A DNA stretch of 64,000 bases from contig NZ_JAUZVY010000002.1 in NCBI RefSeq assembly GCF_030717955.1, positions 124,001-188,000 on the forward strand, given 5' to 3'. The notes beneath the pieces were generated by a model. The model was not told the DNA's origin, did no database searches, and worked only from the letters and a program-made list of their open reading frames with translations. How positions within the stretch are numbered: the stretch's first letter is position 1; every line of letters begins with the position of its first letter. Source of the DNA: Alkalimonas delamerensis. Lineage in GTDB: Bacteria; Pseudomonadota; Gammaproteobacteria; Enterobacterales; Alteromonadaceae. Position numbers and translations under genes: made by a program. Positions 34,549-41,541 of the stretch are shown here, one piece after another.

Positions 34549-35541
34549 TTATTTCCAGGCCCGGTGATAAGCACCAAGCGTGGTCTGACTGCCTTCGGAT
34601 AAACCGGCCAGCACCTGTTGCCAGTTGGCCGCGACCTCAAAATGCGCCGGGTCTTGCAGCAGGCTATCAATGGCCTGGCGCCAGACTTTGGTCAGCTGGG
34701 CAACATAGGCCGGGCTGCGCTGACGGCCTTCAATCTTCAGCGAGACAATGCCCTCTTTGTACAGCTCGGGCAGCAGGCTCAGGGTATTTAAGCTGGTTGG
34801 CTCTTCCAGCACATGGTAACGCTCGCCGGCCACATCGAAGCGGCCTTTGCACAGCGTCGGGTAGCCGGCGGTTTCATCCGGTGCAAAACGATCAATCAGC
34901 ACGCCGTTTAAACGTGATTCCAGCTGGCCGTCGTGTTCATCCCAGCGCACAAATGCGGCTGGTGAGCAGGCACCGGCGGTATTGGGCGACTCGCCGGTGA
35001 AATAAGAGCTCAGATAGCAGCGGCCTTCCGCCATAATGCACAGGCTACCAAAGGCAAAGACCTCCAGATCGATGCTGCAGCTGCGCGCCAGCGCCCGCAC
35101 CTGCTGCAGCGACAGCACCCGAGGCAGCACCACCCGCGATACGCCGTACTGGCGGTAAAACTCAATGGCGGCGGCATTGGTGGCCGAAGCCTGCACCGAC
35201 AAATGGCGCTCAACTTTGGGGTAGCGCTCGGCGGCATAGCCCAGCACCGCCATATCGGCCAGAATTAACGCATCGGCACCGGCTTTGACCGCACTGTCTA
35301 CCGCTTCTTGCCAGCGCTGCCAGCTGTTGGGGTGGGCGAAGGTATTAATAGCGACATGCAATTTGCGGCCATGGCGGTGCACATAGTCGGCAGCTTCTTT
35401 TAGTTTCAGCTGATCGAGGTTTAAGCCGGCAAAGTGCCGGGCATTGGTTTCGTCTTTTAAACCCACATAAACCGCATCGGCACCATGCTCGATGGCGGCT
35501 TTTAAGGCTGGCACGCTGCCAGCCGGGCAGAGTAACTCCAT
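34549..35541 (-). CDS. ubiU: O2-independent ubiquinone biosynthesis protein UbiU
   Basis: 330 residues from the ATG at 35541, which has AGGAG upstream. It starts MELLCPAGSVPALKAAIEHGADAVYVG, typical of U32 family UbiU. Cysteines C168, C175, C192 and C231 (SLCIMAEGRCYLS, GACSP, PTLCKGR) fit the [4Fe-4S] ligands. It is the partner of UbiV and is divergent from ubiT with one FNR box between them. Confidence 0.93.
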   Translation of the reverse strand: MELLCPAGSVPALKAAIEHGADAVYVGLKDETNARHFAGLNLDQLKLKEAADYVHRHGRKLHVAINTFAHPNSWQRWQEAVDSAVKAGADALILADMAVLGYAAERYPKVERHLSVQASATNAAAIEFYRQYGVSRVVLPRVLSLQQVRALARSCSIDLEVFAFGSLCIMAEGRCYLSSYFTGESPNTAGACSPAAFVRWDEHDGQLESRLNGVLIDRFAPDETAGYPTLCKGRFDVAGERYHVLEEPTSLNTLSLLPELYKEGIVSLKIEGRQRSPAYVAQLTKVWRQAIDSLLQDPAHFEVAANWQQVLAGLSEGSQTTLGAYHRAWK

Positions 35542-35576
35542 AACAACTCCTGCGGTTTTGCTGCCGGAACTAACCC

Positions 35577-35645
35577 AGTGTGGCAGCAAGCAAGGCGCAA
35601 AACTTTGATGCAGATTAAACAAAGCCTGCTTGATTTTAGTATCAT
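35577..35645. promoter_or_regulatory. Divergent FNR-dependent promoters of ubiUV and ubiT
   Basis: A single near-perfect FNR box TTGAT-GCAG-ATTAA (35605-35618) lies between the genes. To the right, 21 nt on, is TATCAT (35640-35645) as the -10 for ubiT. To the left, 22 nt on, is CACACT on the - strand (35577-35582) as the -10 for ubiUV. Both have class II spacing, so one box could activate both directions. Confidence 0.75.
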
Positions 35646-35679
35646 CAGTGTACCGGAATAACTGCGTGGAAGTGATTGA

Positions 35680-36195
35680 ATGTTAAATAGAAAATGGGTT
35701 ATCCAACAAGTGGTAGCGCGTGGGCCTTTGTGGGTAGGGCGGGCGCTTCAGTTGCTGCCAAAGCCGGTCAGCAGCTTTGGGCTTAGCCAACATCTGAATT
35801 GGTTTTTTCGCCGGGAGCTAACGGCCGGTGAGCTGGATTTTCTTGCTGGCAAAACCGTGAAGGTGGACGTGGCTGATTTAAATTATCGGTTTTACCTGCA
35901 GCTGCAACAAGGCCGGCTAACAGTGCTGGCCGATGGTGCTGAGGATGTGCTGTTTCGGGCCAACAGTCAGGATTTATTGCAGTTGATCACCCAGCAAGCT
36001 GACCCAGATACGCTGTTTTTTCGCCGTAAGCTGGCCTTGCTTGGCGATACCGAGCTGGCCCTGGCGGTGAAAAACCTGCTTGATACCATTGAGCTCAATG
36101 AGCGATTGCCCAAATCACTGGTTAGCTTACTGACGCAATTGGCTGAAGCGGTGCCGTTAATGGATGAGGGGCAGCTAGCAGAGAAAACAGGCTAA
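35680..36195 (+). CDS. ubiT: Ubiquinone biosynthesis accessory lipid-binding protein UbiT
   Basis: 171 residues with an SCP2 sterol-carrier domain (about 40-140), including FFRRELTAGELDFLAGKTVKVDV, VLFRANSQDLLQLITQQADPDTLFFRRKLALLGDTELALAVKNLLD. UbiT binds hydrophobic ubiquinone intermediates and is required with UbiU and UbiV for anaerobic ubiquinone synthesis. GGAAGTGA precedes the ATG. It ends in a 4-bp tail-to-tail overlap with the next gene. Confidence 0.93.
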   Translation: MLNRKWVIQQVVARGPLWVGRALQLLPKPVSSFGLSQHLNWFFRRELTAGELDFLAGKTVKVDVADLNYRFYLQLQQGRLTVLADGAEDVLFRANSQDLLQLITQQADPDTLFFRRKLALLGDTELALAVKNLLDTIELNERLPKSLVSLLTQLAEAVPLMDEGQLAEKTG

Positions 36196-36512
36196 TTTTC
36201 ATCCGGGGTGCTGGAGGCCGCTTTCTGCATTTCTTTGAGCTTGCGCTCATGCTCCATCAGCAGCAAGGTCAGGTAGATTTTTGTTGGTAAAGACATGATC
36301 AAGCCAACCGCAGATAGGGCCGCCACCAGGATTATGCCTGACACCCCCATGGTTTGAGGTAACTTAACCACCACCCATAAATAATGTCCTAGGATAATTA
36401 AAGCGAGGCCAAGAGCCATGACCAATTTCAGCCAAATAATCTGTGGCTGTTTTCGATGGGACGATAATGAGTCGTGGCTGCCATTTAACTCAGGTCTTGA
36501 TAATAGGGCCAT
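36192..36512 (-). CDS. Small two-span membrane protein of unknown function
   Basis: 106 residues. A polar N-terminus (about 1-25) is followed by two hydrophobic helices (about 29-50, LKLVMALGLALIILGHYLWVV, and 57-77, VSGIILVAALSAVGLIMSLPT) and a charged coiled C-terminus (LLMEHERKLKEMQKAASSTPDEN). I do not recognise the family. The weak ribosome site and tail-to-tail overlap with ubiT give no functional clue. Confidence 0.6.
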   Translation of the reverse strand: MALLSRPELNGSHDSLSSHRKQPQIIWLKLVMALGLALIILGHYLWVVVKLPQTMGVSGIILVAALSAVGLIMSLPTKIYLTLLLMEHERKLKEMQKAASSTPDEN

Positions 36513-36714
36513 ATCATTTTGCCTGTGAAGGACGTTTAATTCACTTTAAAGCATTCCTCCGGCTATACTTTGATCTCAGCCAAGTTTGTATCCGTTCTTT
36601 GTCTGCTAAGTTTACTTTTGTCAAGCACTGCGATGACCGAATTATCGGCACTTGGCGTTGTTCAGTTTTTGTTACAGGTGAACCCGAGTTTAGCTCGATG
36701 ACATGGACATGAAC

Positions 36715-36966
36715 TCAATCCCGGTAAAACGCTTCCACCGTACCTTTGATTTTCATCAGCAACGGCTGACCGCGGCGGTCGACGGCTTTGCCGGCAGCGA
36801 CTTTCACCCAACCTTCGCTGATGCAGTACTCTTCCACATCAAAACGCTCTTTGCCGTTTACGCGGATGCCAATGTCGTGCTCGAATATTGCTTTCACATA
36901 ATGCGGGCTGCGTGGGTTAACGGAAAGGCAATCGGGTAATTCCGGGCGTGCTGGGGTATCGGACAT
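36715..36966 (-). CDS. DUF3297 family protein
   Basis: 83 residues from the ATG at 36966. The sequence MSDTPARPELPDCLSVNPRSP...FEHDIGIRVNGKERFDVEEYCISEGWVKV...KGTVEAFYR matches the small DUF3297 family as I know it from many gammaproteobacteria (glutathione peroxidase-associated annotations exist, without proof). It is soluble with no catalytic motif evident. It is flanked on both sides by ~190-200 bp without genes. Confidence 0.8.
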   Translation of the reverse strand: MSDTPARPELPDCLSVNPRSPHYVKAIFEHDIGIRVNGKERFDVEEYCISEGWVKVAAGKAVDRRGQPLLMKIKGTVEAFYRD

Positions 36967-37152
36967 GGTTTGGCTCTGCTGCAAATTGAAAGTGCGTTAT
37001 TGTAGGTAAATCAGCTGTGCTGCTCAAGCATTTCGGCAGAGCAGTTGCATCAGCAATAGCTGAACAATTCGCTCTTGGTCGAATACTTGCCATCTGCTGG
37101 CTGCTGTATCATGCTAGCTTGAATCTAAGGCCCCGATAGAAGAGGTGCTGGC

Positions 37153-38835
37153 ATGAATGCCGTCTATTTAATGCTGATGGGGCTTGGCGCTATGGCGCTG
37201 GGCTATTTCATTTACTCGAAGTTTATCTGCGAAAAGATCTTTCAGGTCGACCCAAACTTTCGCACTCCGGCGCACGAGCTGCAGGATGGGGTCGATTATG
37301 TGCCCACCAACAAATACATTTTATGGGGCCATCACTTTACCTCGGTGGCTGGCGCTGCGCCGATCCTGGGCCCGGCCATAGCGGTGATCTGGGGCTGGGT
37401 GCCGGCTTTTCTTTGGGTGGTGTTCGGCACCATTTTCTTTGCCGGCGTGCACGATGCCGGCGCCATCTGGGCCAGCAGCCGCAACAAAGCCCGCTCCATT
37501 GGTGCTTTAACCGGCGACATTGTTGGCAACCGTGCCCGCAGCATTTTTATGGTGGTGATTTTCCTGGTGCTGCTGATGGTCAATGCCGTTTTTGCGGTGG
37601 TCATTGCCAATCAGTTGATCAACTTCCCCAGTGCCTCCTTGCCGGTGTGGGGCGCCATAGTGGTGGCGCTGATTATTGGCCAGCTGATTTACCGCCGGGT
37701 GATTGGCTTGTTGCTGGTCACTGTGATTGGGGTCGTGGCGCTGTACGGCATGATTTATGTCGGGCCTATGCTGCCATTTTCCTTGCCTGAAGCAACCCTG
37801 TTTGGCTTGTCCGATCGGCAAAGCTGGATTGTGCTGCTTTTTGTCTACGCTGGCATTGCCTCGCTATTGCCAGTTTGGATGCTGCTGCAGCCGCGGGATT
37901 ACATCAATGGCATACAGCTTTTTATTGGCCTGGGCTTGTTGTACGGCGCCGTGTTGCTGGCCAGCCCGGAGGTGGTGGCACCGGCCTTTAATACCGAAGT
38001 GCCGGCAGGCACGCCATCGCTGATCCCGCTGCTGTTTGTCACCATCGCCTGCGGCGCGATTTCGGGCTTTCATGGTCTGGTCGCCAGTGGTACCACCTCG
38101 AAGCAACTGGACAAGGAGCCGGATGTGCGTTTTGTTGGTTACTTCGGTGCTATCGGCGAGGGCTCGCTGGCGCTTGCCGCCATCATTGCGGTCAGTGCCG
38201 GCTTTGCCACCCTGGCCGACTGGCAGGCGGTCTACCACAGCTTTGGTCAGGGGGGCGTGACCGCCTTTATTCAGGGCGGTGCCAACATTTTAGAGCAGGG
38301 CATAGGGCTGAATGCGGTGATGGCACAGACGCTTCTGACGGTGATGGTGGTGCTGTTTGCCGGTACCACTATGGATACCGGCCTGCGCTTGCAGCGTTAC
38401 ATTTTCCAGGAGTGGGGCAGTATTTACCAACTGGGATGGATGCAAAAAACGCTGCCGGCGACCTTGCTGGCGGTCGGTTGTTGCCTGTTGCTGGCCTTTG
38501 GTGCCGGCGGCGATGGCGCCGGTGGCATGCTGATTTGGCCGTTATTCGGCACCACCAATCAATTGCTGGCAGGCTTAACCTTGCTGGTGATCACCGTGAT
38601 GCTGGTCAAACTGGGGCGGCCTATGTGGTATACGCTGGCGCCGCTGTTGTTTTTGCTCTGCATGACCACGCTGGGACTGTTGATCCAGCTGAAAGCCTTT
38701 TACGACCAAGGCGACTGGTTCCTGTTTACGCTGGATATCATCATCCTGGCGGCGGCTATTCTGGTGATTTTGGAGGCCAGTTCTACCTTAACTCGGCAAA
38801 TCAAAGCCAACAAAGCGGTGGTCAGCAAATCATGA
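37153..38835 (+). CDS. CstA-family transporter (short form)
   Basis: 560 residues with about 15 hydrophobic spans. The CstA signature is clear near the N-terminus: PTNKYILWGHHFTSVAGAAPILGPAIAVIWGW, then GVHDAGAIWASSRNKARSIG, and GAISGFHGLVASGTTSKQLDKEPDVRFVGYFG (about 295-330). E. coli CstA and BtsT (about 700 residues) import peptides or pyruvate; this is a shorter branch. GAGGTG precedes the ATG. Its stop overlaps the start of the small CC-terminal gene (ATGA), which itself overlaps an ArsA-type ATPase, so the three form one coupled operon. Confidence 0.9.
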   Translation: MNAVYLMLMGLGAMALGYFIYSKFICEKIFQVDPNFRTPAHELQDGVDYVPTNKYILWGHHFTSVAGAAPILGPAIAVIWGWVPAFLWVVFGTIFFAGVHDAGAIWASSRNKARSIGALTGDIVGNRARSIFMVVIFLVLLMVNAVFAVVIANQLINFPSASLPVWGAIVVALIIGQLIYRRVIGLLLVTVIGVVALYGMIYVGPMLPFSLPEATLFGLSDRQSWIVLLFVYAGIASLLPVWMLLQPRDYINGIQLFIGLGLLYGAVLLASPEVVAPAFNTEVPAGTPSLIPLLFVTIACGAISGFHGLVASGTTSKQLDKEPDVRFVGYFGAIGEGSLALAAIIAVSAGFATLADWQAVYHSFGQGGVTAFIQGGANILEQGIGLNAVMAQTLLTVMVVLFAGTTMDTGLRLQRYIFQEWGSIYQLGWMQKTLPATLLAVGCCLLLAFGAGGDGAGGMLIWPLFGTTNQLLAGLTLLVITVMLVKLGRPMWYTLAPLLFLLCMTTLGLLIQLKAFYDQGDWFLFTLDIIILAAAILVILEASSTLTRQIKANKAVVSKS

Positions 38836-39104
38836 AACTGGATGCCATCAAAGCCTGGTTTCGCCAGGCCAGCTTTTACGCCGAAGAAGCCTACAACGCG
38901 CCCTACCGCTCGGCCATTGCCCGGGCGAAGCGCGAGCAAGACGATCTCTTTATGCTGCTGGTGTTCTCGGAGATGATGGGGGTGCCGAATCCGGCCAGTT
39001 ACTACACCCTTGAGCTGCAACCCTTGTTGCTGGAGCGCTTTCATGACTGGCATCAGCGCATGGGCATGGAGCATTCGCCTCTGGATCAATTCCGATGCTG
39101 TTAA
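38832..39104 (+). CDS. Small Cys-Cys-terminal protein (cory-CC-star type)
   Basis: 90 residues starting at the ATG that overlaps the cstA stop. It starts MKLDAIKAWFRQASFYAEEAYNAP; the centre has DDLFMLLVFSEMMGVPNPASYY and the end is DQFRCC followed directly by the stop. I recall NCBI naming such proteins cory-CC-star for the terminal Cys-Cys and noting their place beside CstA-type and ArsA-type genes; the biochemical role is not known to me. There is no signal peptide and only one moderately hydrophobic stretch. The last four codons and stop share 10 bp with the ATPase start. Confidence 0.75.
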   Translation: MKLDAIKAWFRQASFYAEEAYNAPYRSAIARAKREQDDLFMLLVFSEMMGVPNPASYYTLELQPLLLERFHDWHQRMGMEHSPLDQFRCC

Positions 39105-40102
39105 CAGGCCAGCGCGTTTTGCTGATTGGCGGTAAAGGCGGAGTGGGCAAAACCACCGTCTCCTCGGCCCTGGCTGTGCTGGCCAGTCAACGTGGCCAGA
39201 AAGTGTTGCTGGTTTCAACCGATCCGGCGCACAGCCTGGCCGATGCCTTTGGCCGGGCGCCGATAGGCGATAGTATTACCCGGCTGGCGCCCAACCTGGA
39301 TGGGTTGGAGCTGGATCCGGATCGCGAAGTCGAGCAGCATCTGGCCAAAGTCAGCGCCCAGCTAAAGCGCTTTACCCGCCCTGAGATGTTCGCTGAAGTT
39401 GAACGGCAAATGCGCCTAACCCGCCAATCGCCAGGGGCTCAGGAAGCGGCCATGCTGGAGCGGATTGCTAACACCATCGAGCTAGGATTGAGCGACTACG
39501 ACTTGCTGATTTTTGATACTGCACCCACAGGTCATACGCTGCGACTGCTCAGCCTACCGGAAGCCATGGCCGCCTGGACGCAGGGCTTGCTTCAGGCCAA
39601 TCAACACTCAAAAAAGCTGAGCGATGTGCTGGATCACCTAACCCCGAAAGCTGGCCGCGATCTGGATAACCCCATAAGCGATCCCAACCAGCACGCCACG
39701 TCCGGGATGGATGAACGCAACAAAGCCATTGCCGAGACTTTGCTGGCCCGTCAGCGCTTGCTGCAGCGAACCCGCGAGATCCTATTGAATCATCAGCAAA
39801 CGGCGCTGTTGTTTGTGCTGACACCAGAAAAACTGCCCATCTTAGAAACCATGCGGGCGGTGACAAGCTTGCAGCAAGAACAGCTGCCACTGGCTGGCCT
39901 GGTGGTGAACCGAGTATTGCCTGAAGACGCCGATGGCCATTTTCTGGCGCAGCGGCGTCAAATCGAGCAACAGCATCTGGCGCAGATCAACACCGAATTT
40001 GCCATGCTGCCGCGTTACCAACTGCCGTTGCAAGCCACCGATATTCAGGGGCTTGAGGCATTGCAGCGGATGGCGGCTTTATTGAACGAAGCCGGGTTTT
40101 AG
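39095..40102 (+). CDS. ArsA/Get3-family ATPase, cysteine-free
   Basis: 335 residues, single-domain. The deviant Walker A is GGKGGVGKTT near residues 12-21, switch I is STDPAHSLADAFG, and switch II is IFDTAPTGHTLRLL. These are the hallmarks of ArsA/TRC40/Get3 ATPases. ArsA proteins bind arsenite through cysteines and Get3 dimers use a CXXC zinc site; this protein contains no cysteine, so neither role fits directly. The start lies inside the last codons of the upstream CC-terminal gene, giving tight translational coupling. A chaperone or assembly role for the small protein or the CstA-like transporter is inference. Confidence 0.87.
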   Translation: MLLTGQRVLLIGGKGGVGKTTVSSALAVLASQRGQKVLLVSTDPAHSLADAFGRAPIGDSITRLAPNLDGLELDPDREVEQHLAKVSAQLKRFTRPEMFAEVERQMRLTRQSPGAQEAAMLERIANTIELGLSDYDLLIFDTAPTGHTLRLLSLPEAMAAWTQGLLQANQHSKKLSDVLDHLTPKAGRDLDNPISDPNQHATSGMDERNKAIAETLLARQRLLQRTREILLNHQQTALLFVLTPEKLPILETMRAVTSLQQEQLPLAGLVVNRVLPEDADGHFLAQRRQIEQQHLAQINTEFAMLPRYQLPLQATDIQGLEALQRMAALLNEAGF

Positions 40103-40158
40103 TCGCACTCTTTCTGGTATACCATAGCCATACTTAGCTGAAATCCATAAGGATCCCC

Positions 40159-40539
40159 ATGGAGTACTATGTTCCGATAAAGCATTTGCATATGCTGTTT
40201 GCCTATTTAACAGCGCTGCTGTTTACCCTACGCTTGCTGCTTGATGCGATGGGCAAGCCGGGCTGGCGTCAGACACCGCTGCGCTTTATTCCACACATCA
40301 ACGATACTTTGTTGCTGACATTTGCAGTGGCGCTTTGGCTGCTCGGCCCCTGGCAGTTGATGACGCACGGTTGGCTGGGACTGAAAATTGTGCTGCTTTT
40401 CGGCTACATTGGTGCAGGCCTGGTGGCGCTGAAACCCAGCAAGCCCAGAGGTCTGCGTATTGCCTTTGCTGCACTGGCGCTTGGCTTGCTGGCGGCGATT
40501 TTCCACCTGGCCAAGGCCAAACCGATGCTGTTTGGTTAG
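40159..40539 (+). CDS. SirB2-family membrane protein
   Basis: 126 residues with four hydrophobic helices: KHLHMLFAYLTALLFTLRLLLD, INDTLLLTFAVALWLLG, LGLKIVLLFGYIGAGLVAL and RIAFAALALGLLAAIFHLA. The histidine-bearing first helix and RFIPHINDTLLL motif are typical of SirB2 (invasion-associated name only; function unresolved). AAGGAT precedes the ATG. It is 56 bp after the ArsA-like gene and may be the last gene of that operon. Its stop lies in the end of repeat element 1 copy B. Confidence 0.8.
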   Translation: MEYYVPIKHLHMLFAYLTALLFTLRLLLDAMGKPGWRQTPLRFIPHINDTLLLTFAVALWLLGPWQLMTHGWLGLKIVLLFGYIGAGLVALKPSKPRGLRIAFAALALGLLAAIFHLAKAKPMLFG

Positions 40540-40695
40540 TTAATGCGCGTCCTGAAAGGCGGGCACTAATGCAGCGCAGGGATGTGCTGCCAAAATCATT
40601 GGCGTAAGGCATTGATTTTGCGAGCCAGGAAAAACCGCGTTTTTTCCTGGCGACTCTGCGAAACGGCATGGATGCCGTTTCAGGATGGAAACTAG
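40536..40695 (-). repeat. Dispersed five-hairpin intergenic element 1, copy B
   Basis: The reverse complement of this stretch aligns over its whole length with copy A (13340-13498): same CTAGTTTCC end, same hairpin order, and identical blocks such as ACGCGGTTTTT, CGCAAAATCAATG and CCCGCCTTTCAGGACG. Hairpin 1 here is AACGGCA/TGCCGTT against AACAGCA/TGCTGTT in copy A, a compensated change. It again fills a convergent gap, with the stop codons of SirB2 and of the gene at 40692 both inside its ends. Confidence 0.85.
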
Positions 40696-40988
40696 TTGCT
40701 TCGGGTATCCGCTATCAACTGATTGCGAATTAAGTTGCGCTCGACGCTTTGGCAGAGTTTGCCAAAGCGTCGTAACTCATCAAACTTTGGCGTACGGCCC
40801 TGCCGGATGGCGCTTTCCCAAAAACACAACTCCGAATCCACCATTTCCAGCAGCTTTTTCGGGCACCCCTGACAGTCGGTGTTGCGAATACTGCAGACAT
40901 AAGTGTCAGGCTCGTACAGCGGAAAGCGGTTTTTGACCTCATCGATCAGCTGCAGCATGGCGGTTGCCAAATCCGGTTTTTTGCTCAT
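40692..40988 (-). CDS. Conserved-looking small cysteine-bearing protein, unknown function
   Basis: 98 residues, mostly helical. A cluster C-x6-C-x2-C (VCSIRNTDCQGCPKKLLEMVD, about residues 32-52) and two further cysteines (ELCFWES, FGKLCQS) could bind metal or an Fe-S cluster. No family recognised. It lies downstream of the nrdG-nrdD group on the same strand, 39 bp after the gene at 41028, so it may be the end of that transcript. The ribosome site is weak. Confidence 0.55.
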   Translation of the reverse strand: MSKKPDLATAMLQLIDEVKNRFPLYEPDTYVCSIRNTDCQGCPKKLLEMVDSELCFWESAIRQGRTPKFDELRRFGKLCQSVERNLIRNQLIADTRSN

Positions 40989-41027
40989 GATTGTATCTGC
41001 ACGGCTGCTCTTAGCTAAGGTTGAAGC

Positions 41028-41429
41028 TTACTGAAACTGTAACAGCTCGCCCTGTCTATTTACCGCCAGAAAGTTCGCCACCTGGCCGGCTTCAATCCGC
41101 TGCACCATCAACTTTAAAGGCTGTACCGCTTCGTCGGAGTTCGGCGCAAAGCCAGCGCGGCCTTCCATGCTGGAAATAAAGGCCAGATCCCAGTCGAGCT
41201 CGGTTTTTTTCGACTCCTCAACAAAAGCCGCAAAATCCCGTACCTCTTCCGGCAGTTTATCGACACAAAGTACCGACTCCAGGTAACCGCCTTCACCTTG
41301 TTCAAAGCGTGCTTTTTGCTCCGGGGTTGCGTCTTTGGGCAACTGGACTTTTGCCAGCACAAACAACAATCGCTGAGGCTCGGCCTGATGGCAGGCCATC
41401 TCGATAAATTGACAATAGGTTGAAAACAT
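41028..41429 (-). CDS. Conserved protein of unknown function near nrdD
   Basis: 133 residues from the ATG at 41429 (AGGTG upstream). The content is acidic and soluble: YCQFIEMACHQAEPQRLLFVLAKVQLP, VDKLPEEVRDFAAFVEESKK, DWDLAFISSMEGRAG, and LMVQRIEAGQVANFLAVNRQGELLQF at the end. Similar proteins in Shewanella-type genomes are, as I recall, labelled ribonucleotide reductase subunit alpha, but no reductase motif is present and the label probably reflects neighbourhood. It follows nrdD by 112 bp. Confidence 0.6.
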   Translation of the reverse strand: MFSTYCQFIEMACHQAEPQRLLFVLAKVQLPKDATPEQKARFEQGEGGYLESVLCVDKLPEEVRDFAAFVEESKKTELDWDLAFISSMEGRAGFAPNSDEAVQPLKLMVQRIEAGQVANFLAVNRQGELLQFQ

Positions 41430-41541
41430 AGGGCACCTGATATCGGTTAACTTACTGTCGAGCAGTGTAGCAGCCAAAGCGCGGCTGGCCGATCAGGCAA
41501 AAGAGGCAGTGGCTACCTCGAATGGGGTAGCCGTTTGGTGG

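Noticed and set aside
36513..36714. Possible coding region between the two-span protein gene and the DUF3297 gene
   Set aside because: Frames here have no ribosome site and no recognisable protein features.
39095..40102. Arsenite pump ATPase ArsA
   Set aside because: The fold matches but there are no cysteines, no second ATPase half and no arsB, arsD or arsR nearby.
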